A DNA stretch of 39,715 nt from an uncultured Paraprevotella sp. (GTDB lineage: Bacteria; Bacteroidota; Bacteroidia; Bacteroidales; Bacteroidaceae), in NCBI GenBank assembly GCA_944320775.1, contig CALUIV010000028.1, positions 1 to 39,715 on the forward strand. The letters are read 5' to 3'. Under the pieces are notes generated by a model. That model made no database searches, had not been told where the DNA came from, and saw only the letters and a list, made by a program, of their open reading frames with translations. Shown here piece after piece: positions 27,881 through 36,624 of this stretch (position 1 is its first letter; each line of letters begins with the position of its first letter). The translations under genes and the position numbers were made by a program.

Positions 27881-28990
27881 TTATAGTTCACTTTCTTTCA
27901 TTCGTTCTGCGTTTTCAGCAACAATCAGTTGATCAATACATTCTTGAATGTTGCCTTCCATGAATGATGGTAGGTTCTGCATGTTATAGCCTATGCGATG
28001 ATCGGTAATCCGGCTTTGGGGATAGTTATAAGTTCTGATTTTGGCAGAACGGTCTCCGGTTGAAACCATCGTTTTACGTTTGCTGGCGATATCATCAATA
28101 TATTTTTGGTGTTCTTTATCATAGATAAATGTACGTAGTCGTGCCAGAGCCCGCTCTTTGTTTTTAGGCTGGTCGCGTGTTTCGGTACATTCGATAAGAA
28201 TTTCCTCTACTTCGCCCGTATTAGGGTTTTTCCACATGTATCGGGCACGTACTCCAGATTCTACTTTGTTGACATTTTGTCCACCAGCTCCACTGGAACG
28301 GAAGGTATCCCATTTGATTTCTCCTTCATTGATTTCTACATCAAATTCTTGCGCTTCAGGCAAGACAGCCACGGTGGCTGCTGAGGTATGTACGCGACCT
28401 TGAGTTTCTGTTGCCGGAACACGCTGCACCCGGTGTACACCGGATTCGTATTTCAGTGTACCATATACTTTTTCACCTGTTACACTGAAAATAATTTCCT
28501 TGAATCCACCGGCAGCACCTTCACTGAAACTGGATATCGCTATTTTCCAGCCTTTCATTTCGCAATATTTAGAATACATCTTAAACAGATCTCCGGCAAA
28601 AAGTGCTGCTTCGTCTCCACCTGTTCCTCCTCTGATTTCCATGATGACATTCTTGTCGTCTTCTGGATCAGCCGGAACAAGCAGCAGCTTGATTTCTTCT
28701 TCGAGTTGCGGAATCCTTTTTTCTGCAGCTGAAAGTTCTTCACGTGCCATATCTTTCAGTTCCTGATCCTCTTCGGTTGCGAGAATTTCTTTGGCGTCCG
28801 TTATGCTTTTCATGCAGTCCAGATATTCTTTCCGGGCATTCATGATATTATTCAGATCTTTATATTCTTTCGTCAGTTTGACATAACGTTTCTGGTCACT
28901 GATGACATTGGGATCTGTTATTAATGTGGCTACTTCTTCGAATCGGCTGACCAGTCCTTCCAGTTTATCTAATAATGTATTTTCTGCCAT
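27881..28990 (-). CDS. prfA: Peptide chain release factor 1
   Basis: Recognises UAA/UAG stop codons on the ribosome and triggers peptide release. The GGQ motif is at 236-238 (SSGAGGQNVNKVESGVR), and the stop-codon tripeptide PAT at 192-194 identifies RF1 rather than RF2 (SPF). The N-terminal helical domain (about 1-100) is followed by MEIRGGTGGDEAALFAGDLF. At 369 residues it is slightly longer than E. coli RF1. Its ATG follows directly on the stop of the 66-residue gene, indicating translational coupling. Confidence 0.97.
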   Translation of the reverse strand: MAENTLLDKLEGLVSRFEEVATLITDPNVISDQKRYVKLTKEYKDLNNIMNARKEYLDCMKSITDAKEILATEEDQELKDMAREELSAAEKRIPQLEEEIKLLLVPADPEDDKNVIMEIRGGTGGDEAALFAGDLFKMYSKYCEMKGWKIAISSFSEGAAGGFKEIIFSVTGEKVYGTLKYESGVHRVQRVPATETQGRVHTSAATVAVLPEAQEFDVEINEGEIKWDTFRSSGAGGQNVNKVESGVRARYMWKNPNTGEVEEILIECTETRDQPKNKERALARLRTFIYDKEHQKYIDDIASKRKTMVSTGDRSAKIRTYNYPQSRITDHRIGYNMQNLPSFMEGNIQECIDQLIVAENAERMKESEL

Positions 28991-29191
28991 TTATTTAAAA
29001 AACTTCTGAATCCATTTATATTTTTTGTTGATCATCTTCTCCGTGATACTACACCATCCGAAAATAGCTACGATATAAATTAAGTTCTCATACCACGCAC
29101 GTTCCTGAAAGTTTACCCAAGTCTTGTAAGTCAGGAATACTGTGAGCGCAAGTGAAATGATGCAACAAAGGATAAAAAGGAATCTTTTCAT
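28991..29191 (-). CDS. Small two-helix membrane protein, hypothetical
   Basis: Not recognised. It has 66 residues with two hydrophobic segments (about 4-22 and 35-50) and basic ends (MKRF and a KKYKWIQKFFK tail), suggesting both termini lie in the cytoplasm. It is likely real: it sits 21 nt after purM and its stop codon abuts the prfA start with no gap, so translation is probably coupled. No known small-protein family is evident. Confidence 0.65.
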   Translation of the reverse strand: MKRFLFILCCIISLALTVFLTYKTWVNFQERAWYENLIYIVAIFGWCSITEKMINKKYKWIQKFFK

Positions 29192-29212
29192 TTTCCTTTC
29201 TTGTTTTGCTGA

Positions 29213-30379
29213 TTAGTAATTGAATTCACCAAATTCGCTCTTGATGGTCAGTGAGCGATTTCCTTCTTCTACGCGTCCGATAATTTGTGCGTCAATGTTG
29301 AAGCTGTTGCTGATTTCAATGATGCGTTCTGCTTGTTCCGGTGCGACATAGATTTCCATACGATGTCCCATGTTGAACACTTTATACATTTCAGCCCAAT
29401 CTGTACCGCTTTCTTTGGCAATAGCTTTAAATAGAGGAGGTACTGGGAACATGTTGTCTTTGATGACATGACAGTTCTCACCGACGAAGTGCAACACTTT
29501 GGTCTGTGCACCTCCCGTACAATGTACCATACCGTGAATTTCGCTTCGCAGTTCATCCAGGATTTTCTTGATTACCGGAGCGTAGGTTCGGGTTGGGGAG
29601 AGCACCAGTTTACCGGCATTTATTGGAGCACCTTCGACCGGATCTGTCAGTTTATAGCTACCGCTATATACGAGTTCTTCTGGTACTGCCTTGTCATAGC
29701 TTTCCGGATATTTTTCTGCCAGATATTTTGCGAAAACATCATGACGGGCACTGGTCAGTCCATTGCTTCCCATACCACCATTGTATTCTTTTTCGTAGGT
29801 AGCCTGTCCGCAGCTGCTAAGACCGACAATAACATCACCGGGACGAATGTTGGCATTGTCGATGACATCACTTCTTTTCATACGGCAGGTCACAGTGGAA
29901 TCTACAATTATGGTTCGTACCAAGTCGCCGACATCAGCAGTTTCACCTCCGGTTGCATAAATGCCAATACCCATTTTTCGCATTTCAGACAATAATTCAT
30001 CTGTTCCGTTGATAATGGCACTGATGACTTCACCAGGGATTAACATTTTGTTTCTTCCAATAGTCGAAGAAACTAATATATTGTCTACAGCTCCAACGCA
30101 CAATAAATCGTCGGTATTCATAATTAAGGCATCTTGCGCGATTCCTTTCCATACAGACAAGTCTCCGGTTTCTTTCCAGTACATGTAGGCTAGAGACGAT
30201 TTTGTTCCGGCACCGTCTGCATGCATGATGTTGCAATAATCCGGATCACCTCCGAGAATATCCGGAATAATCTTGCAGAATGCTTGAGGATAGATTCCTT
30301 TGTCGATGTTCTTGATAGCGTTGTGTACATCTTCCTTGGCAGCTGATACACCGCGCATCATGTAACGTTGGTTGCTCAT
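29213..30379 (-). CDS. purM: Phosphoribosylformylglycinamidine cyclo-ligase (AIR synthetase)
   Basis: Fifth step of purine synthesis: ATP-dependent closure of FGAM to AIR. PurM-family signatures are HADGAGTKSS (53-62), IAQDALIMNTDDLLCVGA (80-97), GGETADVGD, and VHCTGGAQTKVLHF late in the chain. At 388 residues it is longer than E. coli PurM (about 345), with the usual family order. First gene of the operon purM, small membrane protein, prfA, pyrF. A consensus promoter lies upstream at 30420-30451. Confidence 0.93.
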   Translation of the reverse strand: MSNQRYMMRGVSAAKEDVHNAIKNIDKGIYPQAFCKIIPDILGGDPDYCNIMHADGAGTKSSLAYMYWKETGDLSVWKGIAQDALIMNTDDLLCVGAVDNILVSSTIGRNKMLIPGEVISAIINGTDELLSEMRKMGIGIYATGGETADVGDLVRTIIVDSTVTCRMKRSDVIDNANIRPGDVIVGLSSCGQATYEKEYNGGMGSNGLTSARHDVFAKYLAEKYPESYDKAVPEELVYSGSYKLTDPVEGAPINAGKLVLSPTRTYAPVIKKILDELRSEIHGMVHCTGGAQTKVLHFVGENCHVIKDNMFPVPPLFKAIAKESGTDWAEMYKVFNMGHRMEIYVAPEQAERIIEISNSFNIDAQIIGRVEEGNRSLTIKSEFGEFNY

Positions 30380-30419
30380 ATGTTTTTGATATTTTAAATT
30401 TATATATTGAATAGTTGTG

Positions 30420-30451
30420 CAAAATTACGGTTTTCTTGTGAATTGCCCAAA
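30420..30451 (-). promoter_or_regulatory. purM operon promoter
   Basis: The minus strand reads TTTG (30451-30448), 20 nt, then TAATTTTG (30427-30420), an exact TTTG/TAnnTTTG match. It gives a leader of about 33 nt before the purM ATG at 30379, and sits in the gap just past the lemA stop. Confidence 0.82.
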
Positions 30452-30464
30452 ACAAGGCTTTATT

Positions 30465-31055
30465 CTAGAAGTTGACGCTTGGAGCTTGAGAACTTCCGGC
30501 ATCGGCTTCGAATTTGTTTTTTCTTTCAAATCCGAACATTCCTGCGAAAATATTGTTGGGAAAAGAACGTACCAGAATGTTATATTCTTCTACAGCTGCG
30601 TTATAACGCTTTCTGGCCTCGGTAATACGATTTTCTGTTCCTTCTAATTGTGCTTGCAATTCAGAAAAACTTTGATTGGCTTTTAATTCAGGGTAATTCT
30701 CTGTAATTGCCAGCAGTTTCCCCAAGGCATTACTGATTTCGCCTTGTGCCTGTTGATATTCTTTCATCTTTTCGGGAGTCAGATTTGCCGGATCAACAGT
30801 AATTTGTGTAGCTTTGCTGCGTGCACTCATAACAGCTTCCAATGTTGTTTTTTCATGTTGAGCATATCCCTTGACCGTATTGACCAGATTCGGGATCAGG
30901 TCTGCACGTCTTTGATATTGGGCTTCTACATTACTCCATGCTGTAGATACGGCCTCGTCTTTTTCTACCATTTTATTATAGGAACAACTGTTTAATGCAA
31001 ATAAACCGATAAGCGCTATTAAGCAAATACTAAGTCTTTTGAATCTGATCATCAT
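30465..31055 (-). CDS. lemA: LemA family lipoprotein
   Basis: Small envelope protein of unknown biochemical role. The N-terminus has a lipobox LNSC (Cys24). The LemA core follows: KDEAVSTAWSNVEAQYQRRADLIPNLVNTVK (about 32-63), LTPEKMKEYQQAQGEISNALGKLLAITENYPELKAN, and a C-terminal RYNAAVEEYNILVRSFPNNIFAGMFGF block. At 196 residues it matches the family. It begins 33 nt after the TPM-domain gene; LemA and TPM (YgcG-type) proteins are often neighbours. It is the last gene of the phoH-to-lemA series, and no hairpin terminator was seen after it. Confidence 0.93.
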   Translation of the reverse strand: MMIRFKRLSICLIALIGLFALNSCSYNKMVEKDEAVSTAWSNVEAQYQRRADLIPNLVNTVKGYAQHEKTTLEAVMSARSKATQITVDPANLTPEKMKEYQQAQGEISNALGKLLAITENYPELKANQSFSELQAQLEGTENRITEARKRYNAAVEEYNILVRSFPNNIFAGMFGFERKNKFEADAGSSQAPSVNF

Positions 31056-31088
31056 TGTTTTTGGTTTTTATTAGTTTAAATATAAAAA

Positions 31089-32003
31089 TTAAAATTTTCC
31101 GCCGGATCCACCTCCACCGAAGCTTCCGCCTCCGAAACTTCCACCTCCGAATCCTCCAGAACCTCCGTAGTTTCCAAATCCTCCGCCAAAAATACCTCCA
31201 CTAAAGCTTCTACCTCCAAATCCAGTTCCCGGATCATACGGTTCATCGTGTTCTTTTTCTATGGTGTGTCCACATTTCGGGCAACAGTAAATCTGATGGT
31301 AATGTATATATCCGTTCCTTTGGTATTTATTACTTCTGACCAGTTTTAATGGCTGCTTGCATTTAGGGCATACGTGATTATGCTGATTTTTGTAGTTCAG
31401 GTAAATGGCTAAAAAAACGACAAAAGCAAATACCAACATGAAAAGCTTGTTGTCTGATGTTTGCTTTTTAGTAGGAGACTGACGTAGTTCGTTGATCAAT
31501 GTTTCATCACCCGATATGACTTTGTATAAAGCGTCCACCGTAGCTAACATGGCGTTGTCCCAGTCTCCATTTTCAAGAAATGGAACCATTTTTTGGTTTT
31601 CGATTCTTCTACAGAGCGCATCGGGTAGTGTTCCTTCCAAACCCTCTCCCGTCAGAATATAATAGCAACGGTCTTTTGTTGCCAGGACAATAACCAGTCC
31701 GGTGTTTGCCTTGCTGCCTATACCATAATGGTTCCCGAGTGAGATGCCGAATTCATAGCAGTCACCGTTTTCTACTGACTCAATGACTGCCAATAGAGAT
31801 TGTACTCCCTTTTCTTTTTCCATTTTGTATAATATGGAGTCTAAGGCAGAAACGGTTTCCTGGCTAAGTATCAGGTCTGGATTGCTGACATGCTTGCTTT
31901 CATCCTGTAAATAAGGGATAGGGAGATTTTGAACGTTGTATACTCCCGGATAGGCAGTAGAGCAGAGGGAAAAAAAGAGAAGTAAATATAGAATACGTTT
32001 CAT
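31089..32003 (-). CDS. TPM-domain (YgcG-like) membrane protein with zinc ribbon and Gly-rich tail
   Basis: Envelope protein of 304 residues. Signal peptide 1 to about 19, then a TPM domain (about 35-175) with LLAVIESVENGDCYEFG, GIGSKANTGLVIVLATKDR and a GEGLEGTLPD segment. One transmembrane helix (about 186-202) follows. The next segment has paired Cys motifs CPKC (212-215) and CPKCG (241-245), which look like a zinc ribbon. The last ~45 residues are Gly/Ser/Phe repeats. Because the TPM domain follows a signal peptide, it should be outside the cytoplasm and the ribbon inside. Adjacent to lemA, a common pairing. Function unknown. Confidence 0.88.
   Translation of the reverse strand: MKRILYLLLFFSLCSTAYPGVYNVQNLPIPYLQDESKHVSNPDLILSQETVSALDSILYKMEKEKGVQSLLAVIESVENGDCYEFGISLGNHYGIGSKANTGLVIVLATKDRCYYILTGEGLEGTLPDALCRRIENQKMVPFLENGDWDNAMLATVDALYKVISGDETLINELRQSPTKKQTSDNKLFMLVFAFVVFLAIYLNYKNQHNHVCPKCKQPLKLVRSNKYQRNGYIHYHQIYCCPKCGHTIEKEHDEPYDPGTGFGGRSFSGGIFGGGFGNYGGSGGFGGGSFGGGSFGGGGSGGKF
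31092..31229 (-). repeat. Gly-rich coding repeat
   Basis: Imperfect tandem codon repeat encoding GGSFGGG/GGFGG units at the C-terminus of the TPM-domain protein, in frame to the stop. Length variation between strains is likely. Confidence 0.8.
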
Positions 32004-32058
32004 GAAAATTATTTTGAGCGTCGTAATCGGATTTCAGTCGCAAGATAATGTTTTTATT

Positions 32059-33033
32059 TTAGTTCAGGAATTTTTCTGTGAAATTTTTAACTCGCTGAGT
32101 ATATTCCTGAGGGTAATTGCGATAGGACGCCGCATGTTCTGTATTCGGTGTTTTCCAGTATTCTTTAATACCGGGTTTGGCTTGATAAAGTGAGTCTCCC
32201 ATCCATGTCGGAACAAATGTGTCGTTAGCTCCGTGAATAATCAGCATAGGGTATTTGCACTTCCTTATTTGTTTTAGGGGTGCAGCTTCTTTGAAATTCC
32301 AACCATATCGGAGATCTGTCAGCCAGCTGGCTACATGTAAAATAGGGAAGGCAGGTATGTTGAATTGGTTTTTCAGTTCTCCTTTAAATTCGTCCCAGAC
32401 ACTGGTGAACCCGCAATCGTTAATGAAACATTTTACAAAAGGTTGTTGAGGCTCGCCGCTTACATTAACTGTTGTTGCCCCGCCCATGGAAATGCCATGA
32501 ACTACCATTTTTGTTTGGTCTATATGGTTATATCGGGCGAATAATTCGTTGGCAATATTCATCCAGCGGAGTACGTCTTTCCGATCGTTCCATCCCATTT
32601 GTAAATGTGAACCTTCACTTTTACCTGAAAATCTGAGGTCAGGAAGAAGTATATTATATTTTAGATCATGATGGTATAAATAACCGATATGAAGCATGCG
32701 TATGGCATTGTCTGTATATCCATGGACGATTACAGCAGTTTTGGGTGTTAAGCTGTCGGCATAAGCATATAATGCATGCAAAAGCATACCGTCCTCTGTT
32801 TGGATACACGTATCTTTAAATAGCTGGTGCTGGAACATGCTGTCAGCCCATGATTTTATTTGAGGATAAGTGCTTGTCATGTAGGCATAAGATTCTTCCA
32901 GATTTTTGCCGCGTGGATTTCCTTGTGCCTCCAATGAATACCATTGCAGATAAAAACTGATGCTGCATAATATCAGAATTAATCCGACAAGGATAATGCT
33001 GATGATTTTTATGTTTTTTCTTTTTTTTGACAT
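32059..33033 (-). CDS. Membrane-anchored alpha/beta hydrolase
   Basis: Serine hydrolase of the alpha/beta fold, about 324 residues. A basic N-terminus and one transmembrane helix (about 10-28) suggest anchoring with the catalytic domain in the periplasm. Nucleophile elbow GISMGG (Ser182), HGANDTF with probable Asp271, and TEHAAS with probable His300 form a triad. AVIVHGYTDN carries the oxyanion region. The fold resembles the BEM46/YfhR-like group; substrate unknown. An ATG at 33066 would overlap aroE by 22 nt, so the ATG at 33033, 11 nt after the aroE stop, is preferred. Confidence 0.88.
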   Translation of the reverse strand: MSKKRKNIKIISIILVGLILILCSISFYLQWYSLEAQGNPRGKNLEESYAYMTSTYPQIKSWADSMFQHQLFKDTCIQTEDGMLLHALYAYADSLTPKTAVIVHGYTDNAIRMLHIGYLYHHDLKYNILLPDLRFSGKSEGSHLQMGWNDRKDVLRWMNIANELFARYNHIDQTKMVVHGISMGGATTVNVSGEPQQPFVKCFINDCGFTSVWDEFKGELKNQFNIPAFPILHVASWLTDLRYGWNFKEAAPLKQIRKCKYPMLIIHGANDTFVPTWMGDSLYQAKPGIKEYWKTPNTEHAASYRNYPQEYTQRVKNFTEKFLN

Positions 33034-33044
33034 ATGCCGATTCT

Positions 33045-33785
33045 TTATGAATTCCAGAATTCCCAACTTGCCAATGCCTGGAGATGGAGCATTTCAAGTC
33101 CGTTTTTAATTACTGCCCCTTGTTCTCTTCCTTTTTTCAGAAACAATGTTTCCTCCGGGTTATAAATAAGATCGTAAAGTAAATGCTCGGATGTGAGGAC
33201 ATCGTAGGGTAGTGAGGGGCATTCTTCTGTATGAGGAAACATGCCACAAGGAGTACAATTGACAATAATCTGGTATTGGCTGATTATTTCCGGAGTAAGT
33301 TCTTCGTAAGTTAGCATGTTGTCTTTCTTTTTACGTGAAACGAATTTTGTTTTTATTCCGAGTTGTTTCAGACCTACTACTACAGCTTTGGATGCTCCTC
33401 CGGTTCCTAAAATCAATGCATTTTGATGCTTGGAAAGCAGAAGTGGGGCGATCGATTTCTTAAAACCGATGATGTCAGAATTAAAACCTTTCAAATGAAT
33501 ACCGTTTTCTGTCCTTTTTATTTGTATTACATTGACAGCCCCTATTGCTTCGGCTTCCGGACTCAGATTGTCTAGCAAGGGTATTACTTGTTCCTTATAC
33601 GGAATGGTTACATTCAATCCCTTCAGATTAGGATGTGTATCGATGATATTTTTTAACTCAGCAATATCACTAATTTCAAAATTAATATATGTAGCATCTC
33701 GGTTTTCGTTCAGAAATTTATCCGTAAAAAACTTTTTGGAGAAAGAGTGTTTCAATGGAAAACCTAATAAACCATATTGTTCCAT
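33045..33785 (-). CDS. aroE: Shikimate dehydrogenase
   Basis: NADPH-dependent reduction of 3-dehydroshikimate to shikimate in aromatic amino acid and menaquinone-precursor synthesis. The N-terminal substrate domain shows GFPLKHSFSKKFF (8-20), GLNVTIPYKE with catalytic Lys64, and FNSDIIGF with Asp104. The NADP-binding loop GTGGASKA is at 127-134, followed by SRKK. At 246 residues it is somewhat short (E. coli 272) but has all key motifs. It lies 12 nt after menG. Confidence 0.95.
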   Translation of the reverse strand: MEQYGLLGFPLKHSFSKKFFTDKFLNENRDATYINFEISDIAELKNIIDTHPNLKGLNVTIPYKEQVIPLLDNLSPEAEAIGAVNVIQIKRTENGIHLKGFNSDIIGFKKSIAPLLLSKHQNALILGTGGASKAVVVGLKQLGIKTKFVSRKKKDNMLTYEELTPEIISQYQIIVNCTPCGMFPHTEECPSLPYDVLTSEHLLYDLIYNPEETLFLKKGREQGAVIKNGLEMLHLQALASWEFWNS

Positions 33786-33797
33786 ATTCTATATAGA

Positions 33798-34532
33798 TTA
33801 TTTGGTCGCTAAATACATCGTACAGATTCCAAATGTGAATCTCTTGAAACTTACAGCCTGGAATCCGGCTTTTTTTAGAATATTCTGCATGACCTCACCT
33901 TGTGGAAACGCAGCCATTGTAGCCGGAAGATAAGAGTAAGCATTTTGGTCTTTGGATATTAGTCTGCCGATAGTCGGCATAATGATGTGGGAATATATCT
34001 TAAATAACTGTTTCATCGGAAATCGGTTTGGAGAACACAATTCAACAATCAACAGGTGACCTTCAGGCTTTAATACGCGATGAAGTTCCTGAAGTCCTTG
34101 ATCCAGGTCTTCAAAATTGCGTACGCCATAAGCAACGGTTACAGCATCAAATGTATTATCTTGAAACGAAAGTTTTCCGCAGTCTTCTTTTTGAAAATGT
34201 ATGGTACTTTCTAAACCTAATGAGCTGACTTTTTGGCGGGCTATTTTCATCATTCCTTCTGAGATGTCTGCCCCGATCAGTTCCGTCGGTTGTAGTCTTT
34301 GGGCTGCCAGAATGGCGAAGTCTCCCGTACCTGTTGCGATGTCAAGTATTTTTTTAGGCTGGTATGGACGTAAGGAATCTATAGATTTTCTACGCCATCC
34401 TTTGTCTATTCCCCAAGACAAAGAATGGTTCAGGAGGTCATAAGTAGAAGATATGTTGTCGAACATTTTTTCGACTTGCTCCCGCTTATGACCTTCTGTT
34501 CCATAAGGTTTTATTTTTTCCTGTTCGTACAC
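33798..34532 (-). CDS. menG: Demethylmenaquinone methyltransferase (UbiE/MenG)
   Basis: SAM-dependent C-methylation, the last step of menaquinone synthesis. The AdoMet motif [13 protein letters not shown] is at 62-74, [13 protein letters not shown] follows, and the UbiE signatures [18 protein letters not shown] (near 31-48) and [15 protein letters not shown] are present. At 244 residues it is standard. It starts 7 nt after purC. Bacteroidales use menaquinone, so MenG rather than ubiquinone UbiE is the expected role. Confidence 0.95.
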   Translation of the reverse strand: MYEQEKIKPYGTEGHKREQVEKMFDNISSTYDLLNHSLSWGIDKGWRRKSIDSLRPYQPKKILDIATGTGDFAILAAQRLQPTELIGADISEGMMKIARQKVSSLGLESTIHFQKEDCGKLSFQDNTFDAVTVAYGVRNFEDLDQGLQELHRVLKPEGHLLIVELCSPNRFPMKQLFKIYSHIIMPTIGRLISKDQNAYSYLPATMAAFPQGEVMQNILKKAGFQAVSFKRFTFGICTMYLATK

Positions 34533-34539
34533 GGACGGA

Positions 34540-35487
34540 TTATTTGTTGTTCAGATAATCGGTTACGTTCTTTTCGATTCGGGCAGCCAGGTCGTCATGT
34601 TCGTCTGCTTTCTGGAACTTTTCTCCTGTAATACCTTCATACAATTCCATATAACGTTCAGAAACGCTATTTACGTATTCATCTGTCATTTCAGGTACCT
34701 GTTGACCTTCTTTTCCCATGAAATTGTGGTCGATAAGCCATTGACGTACAAATTCTTTAGAAAGTTGTTTTTGTGGCTCTCCTTTTTCAAACTTTTCCTG
34801 ATATCCTTCTGCATAGAAGTAACGGCTGGAATCCGGAGTATGGATTTCATCAATCAAATACACTTTACCGTCCTTTTTGCCAAATTCGTATTTGGTGTCA
34901 ACCAGGATTAATCCTTTGCTGGCTGCCATTTCACTTCCGCGTTCAAACAAGGCATAAGTATATTTTTCCAGTAATTCATAATCTTCCTTGCTGACAAGAC
35001 CTTGGGCAATGATTTCTTCTTTTGAGATATTTTCATCGTGTCCGGCGTCAGCTTTTGTTGTCGGTGTAATAATCGGAGTCGGGAATTTTTGGTTTTCTTT
35101 CATGCCATCCGGAAGTTTCACACCGCACAGTTCACGACAACCGTTTTTATATTCACGCCATGCAGATCCTGTAAGATAACCACGGATAATCATTTCTACA
35201 CGAAAGCCTTCACATTTCAGGCCGACAGTGACCATTGGATCGGGAGTGGCCAATTTCCAGTTCGGAACGATGTCGCTGGTTGCATCCAAAAATTTTGCAG
35301 CAATTTGATTCAGCATTTGTCCTTTGAATGGAATACCTTTTGGAAGGATTACGTCAAAAGCGGAAATGCGGTCAGTTGCCACCATTACCAACAGGTCATC
35401 GTTGATGTTATAAACGTCGCGTACTTTACCATGATAAACGCTTTTCTGACCAGGAAAATTGAAATCAGTTCTTGTTAATGCTTTCAT
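34540..35487 (-). CDS. purC: SAICAR synthetase
   Basis: Joins aspartate to CAIR in purine synthesis, using ATP. Family motifs: [20 protein letters not shown] (21-40), [16 protein letters not shown] (41-56), and [15 protein letters not shown] late [13 protein letters not shown] segment binds the substrate. At 315 residues it is the longer form found in Bacteroidetes and eukaryote-like PurC, not the ~237-residue E. coli form. It follows phoH by 22 nt. Confidence 0.95.
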   Translation of the reverse strand: MKALTRTDFNFPGQKSVYHGKVRDVYNINDDLLVMVATDRISAFDVILPKGIPFKGQMLNQIAAKFLDATSDIVPNWKLATPDPMVTVGLKCEGFRVEMIIRGYLTGSAWREYKNGCRELCGVKLPDGMKENQKFPTPIITPTTKADAGHDENISKEEIIAQGLVSKEDYELLEKYTYALFERGSEMAASKGLILVDTKYEFGKKDGKVYLIDEIHTPDSSRYFYAEGYQEKFEKGEPQKQLSKEFVRQWLIDHNFMGKEGQQVPEMTDEYVNSVSERYMELYEGITGEKFQKADEHDDLAARIEKNVTDYLNNK

Positions 35488-35509
35488 AATGTTTGTAATA
35501 ATAAAATGA

Positions 35510-36538
35510 TTAATTATCGCCTAATCCCATAATGTCGGCAAAGACTGGAGTAGTTTCGTCTTGCGAACCAGAATCTTGCCGGCATTTTCTTTTTTCTTCT
35601 TTCTTTTTTTCATCCTTGTCATACGCTTCAACAATGCGTGTAACAAGTTTGTGACGCACAATATCTTTTTTATTTAATTCAACAAAAGCAATACCTTCTA
35701 TTCCTTTGAGAATGCGTAGAGCTTCTATTAAACCGGATTTTTGTGAAGCAGGCAAGTCTATTTGTGAACAATCACCAGTTATGATCATTTTTGTGTTGGT
35801 ACCCATACGGGTCAAAAACATTTTTATTTGAGCTTGAGTGGTATTTTGGGCTTCATCCAAAATGACCACAGCATCATTTAAGGTTCGTCCGCGCATAAAT
35901 GCCAAAGGGGCTATTTGGATGATATTCTGCTCGAGCATCTCCTGTAGCTTTGCAGAAGGAATCATGTCTTGCAGAGCATCATATAGCGGCTGGAGATATG
36001 GATCAATTTTTTCTTTCATGTCACCGGGTAGAAATCCAAGTTTTTCTCCGGCTTCTACTGCAGGCCTGCTTAAAATGATTTTTCTTATTTCTTTGTTTTT
36101 CAGTGCACGGACGGCTAATGCAATGCTGGTATAGGTTTTTCCTGTTCCGGCAGGGCCAATAGCAAAGATCATGTCGTTTTTTTCATATGCAGACACCAAT
36201 TTCTGCTGGTTTTCGCTTCTAGCAGTGATTGGTTTTCCGGTTACACTGTAAACCAAGGCTTTGTCGGCTTCTTCTCGTTGTGGCTTTCCCCCTTTTATAA
36301 TTTGTAGAATGTCTTCTTCTTTTAGGCTATTGTAGACGGAACAATGCTTTTCCATAGCCAGAATATGTTCTTCAAAAGCACACATTTCTTCTTCGTCGCC
36401 CATTACTTTGATGATATTACCACGGGCTACGATACGTAATTTAGGATATAGTGCTTTTATAATTTGCATGTTCACATTGTTCACACCATAAAAGATTACG
36501 GGGTCAATGTCTTCCAAAACAATATGCTTTTCTATCAT
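35510..36538 (-). CDS. phoH: PhoH-family ATPase (YbeZ type)
   Basis: Cytoplasmic P-loop ATPase linked to RNA metabolism and stress in other bacteria. Walker A GPAGTGKT (128-135), Walker B VVILDEAQ (224-231) and [10 protein letters not shown] are in the family order. The N-terminal ~100 residues form the KH-like part of the YbeZ type. The C-terminus is a highly charged Lys/Glu tail. At 342 residues it is standard. First gene of the phoH, purC, menG, aroE, hydrolase series; divergent from the plus-strand gene at 36625 with an 86-bp gap. Confidence 0.94.
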   Translation of the reverse strand: MIEKHIVLEDIDPVIFYGVNNVNMQIIKALYPKLRIVARGNIIKVMGDEEEMCAFEEHILAMEKHCSVYNSLKEEDILQIIKGGKPQREEADKALVYSVTGKPITARSENQQKLVSAYEKNDMIFAIGPAGTGKTYTSIALAVRALKNKEIRKIILSRPAVEAGEKLGFLPGDMKEKIDPYLQPLYDALQDMIPSAKLQEMLEQNIIQIAPLAFMRGRTLNDAVVILDEAQNTTQAQIKMFLTRMGTNTKMIITGDCSQIDLPASQKSGLIEALRILKGIEGIAFVELNKKDIVRHKLVTRIVEAYDKDEKKKEEKRKCRQDSGSQDETTPVFADIMGLGDN

Positions 36539-36554
36539 TTATTGAATTTTGGTG

Positions 36555-36562
36555 CAAATTTA
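36555..36562 (-). promoter_or_regulatory. Possible -7 box for phoH
   Basis: TAAATTTG on the minus strand, 17 bp before the phoH ATG, fits TAnnTTTG. The -33 element is not clear. It shares the 86-bp divergent gap with the plus-strand promoter at 36572-36602. Confidence 0.45.
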
Positions 36563-36571
36563 ATCATTCTG

Positions 36572-36602
36572 TTTCTATTTCACGACCTTTTTTGTATCTT
36601 TG
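36572..36602 (+). promoter_or_regulatory. Promoter of the anchored M15-like gene and patatin gene
   Basis: TATCTTTG (36595-36602) is an exact -7 box. TTTC at 36572-36575, 19 nt upstream, matches the -33 consensus at three of four bases. It leaves only a ~16-nt leader before the TTG start at 36625. Confidence 0.65.
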
Positions 36603-36624
36603 TGCCTGTTAAAAGTGAAAAGAT

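Noticed and set aside
31092-31229. Repetitive tract that could suggest a CRISPR or satellite
   Set aside because: It is in-frame Gly-rich coding sequence of the TPM protein with no spacer structure.
33034-33066. Longer start of the alpha/beta hydrolase at 33066
   Set aside because: It overlaps aroE by 22 nt; the ATG at 33033 gives a normal basic-then-hydrophobic anchor with an 11-nt gap.
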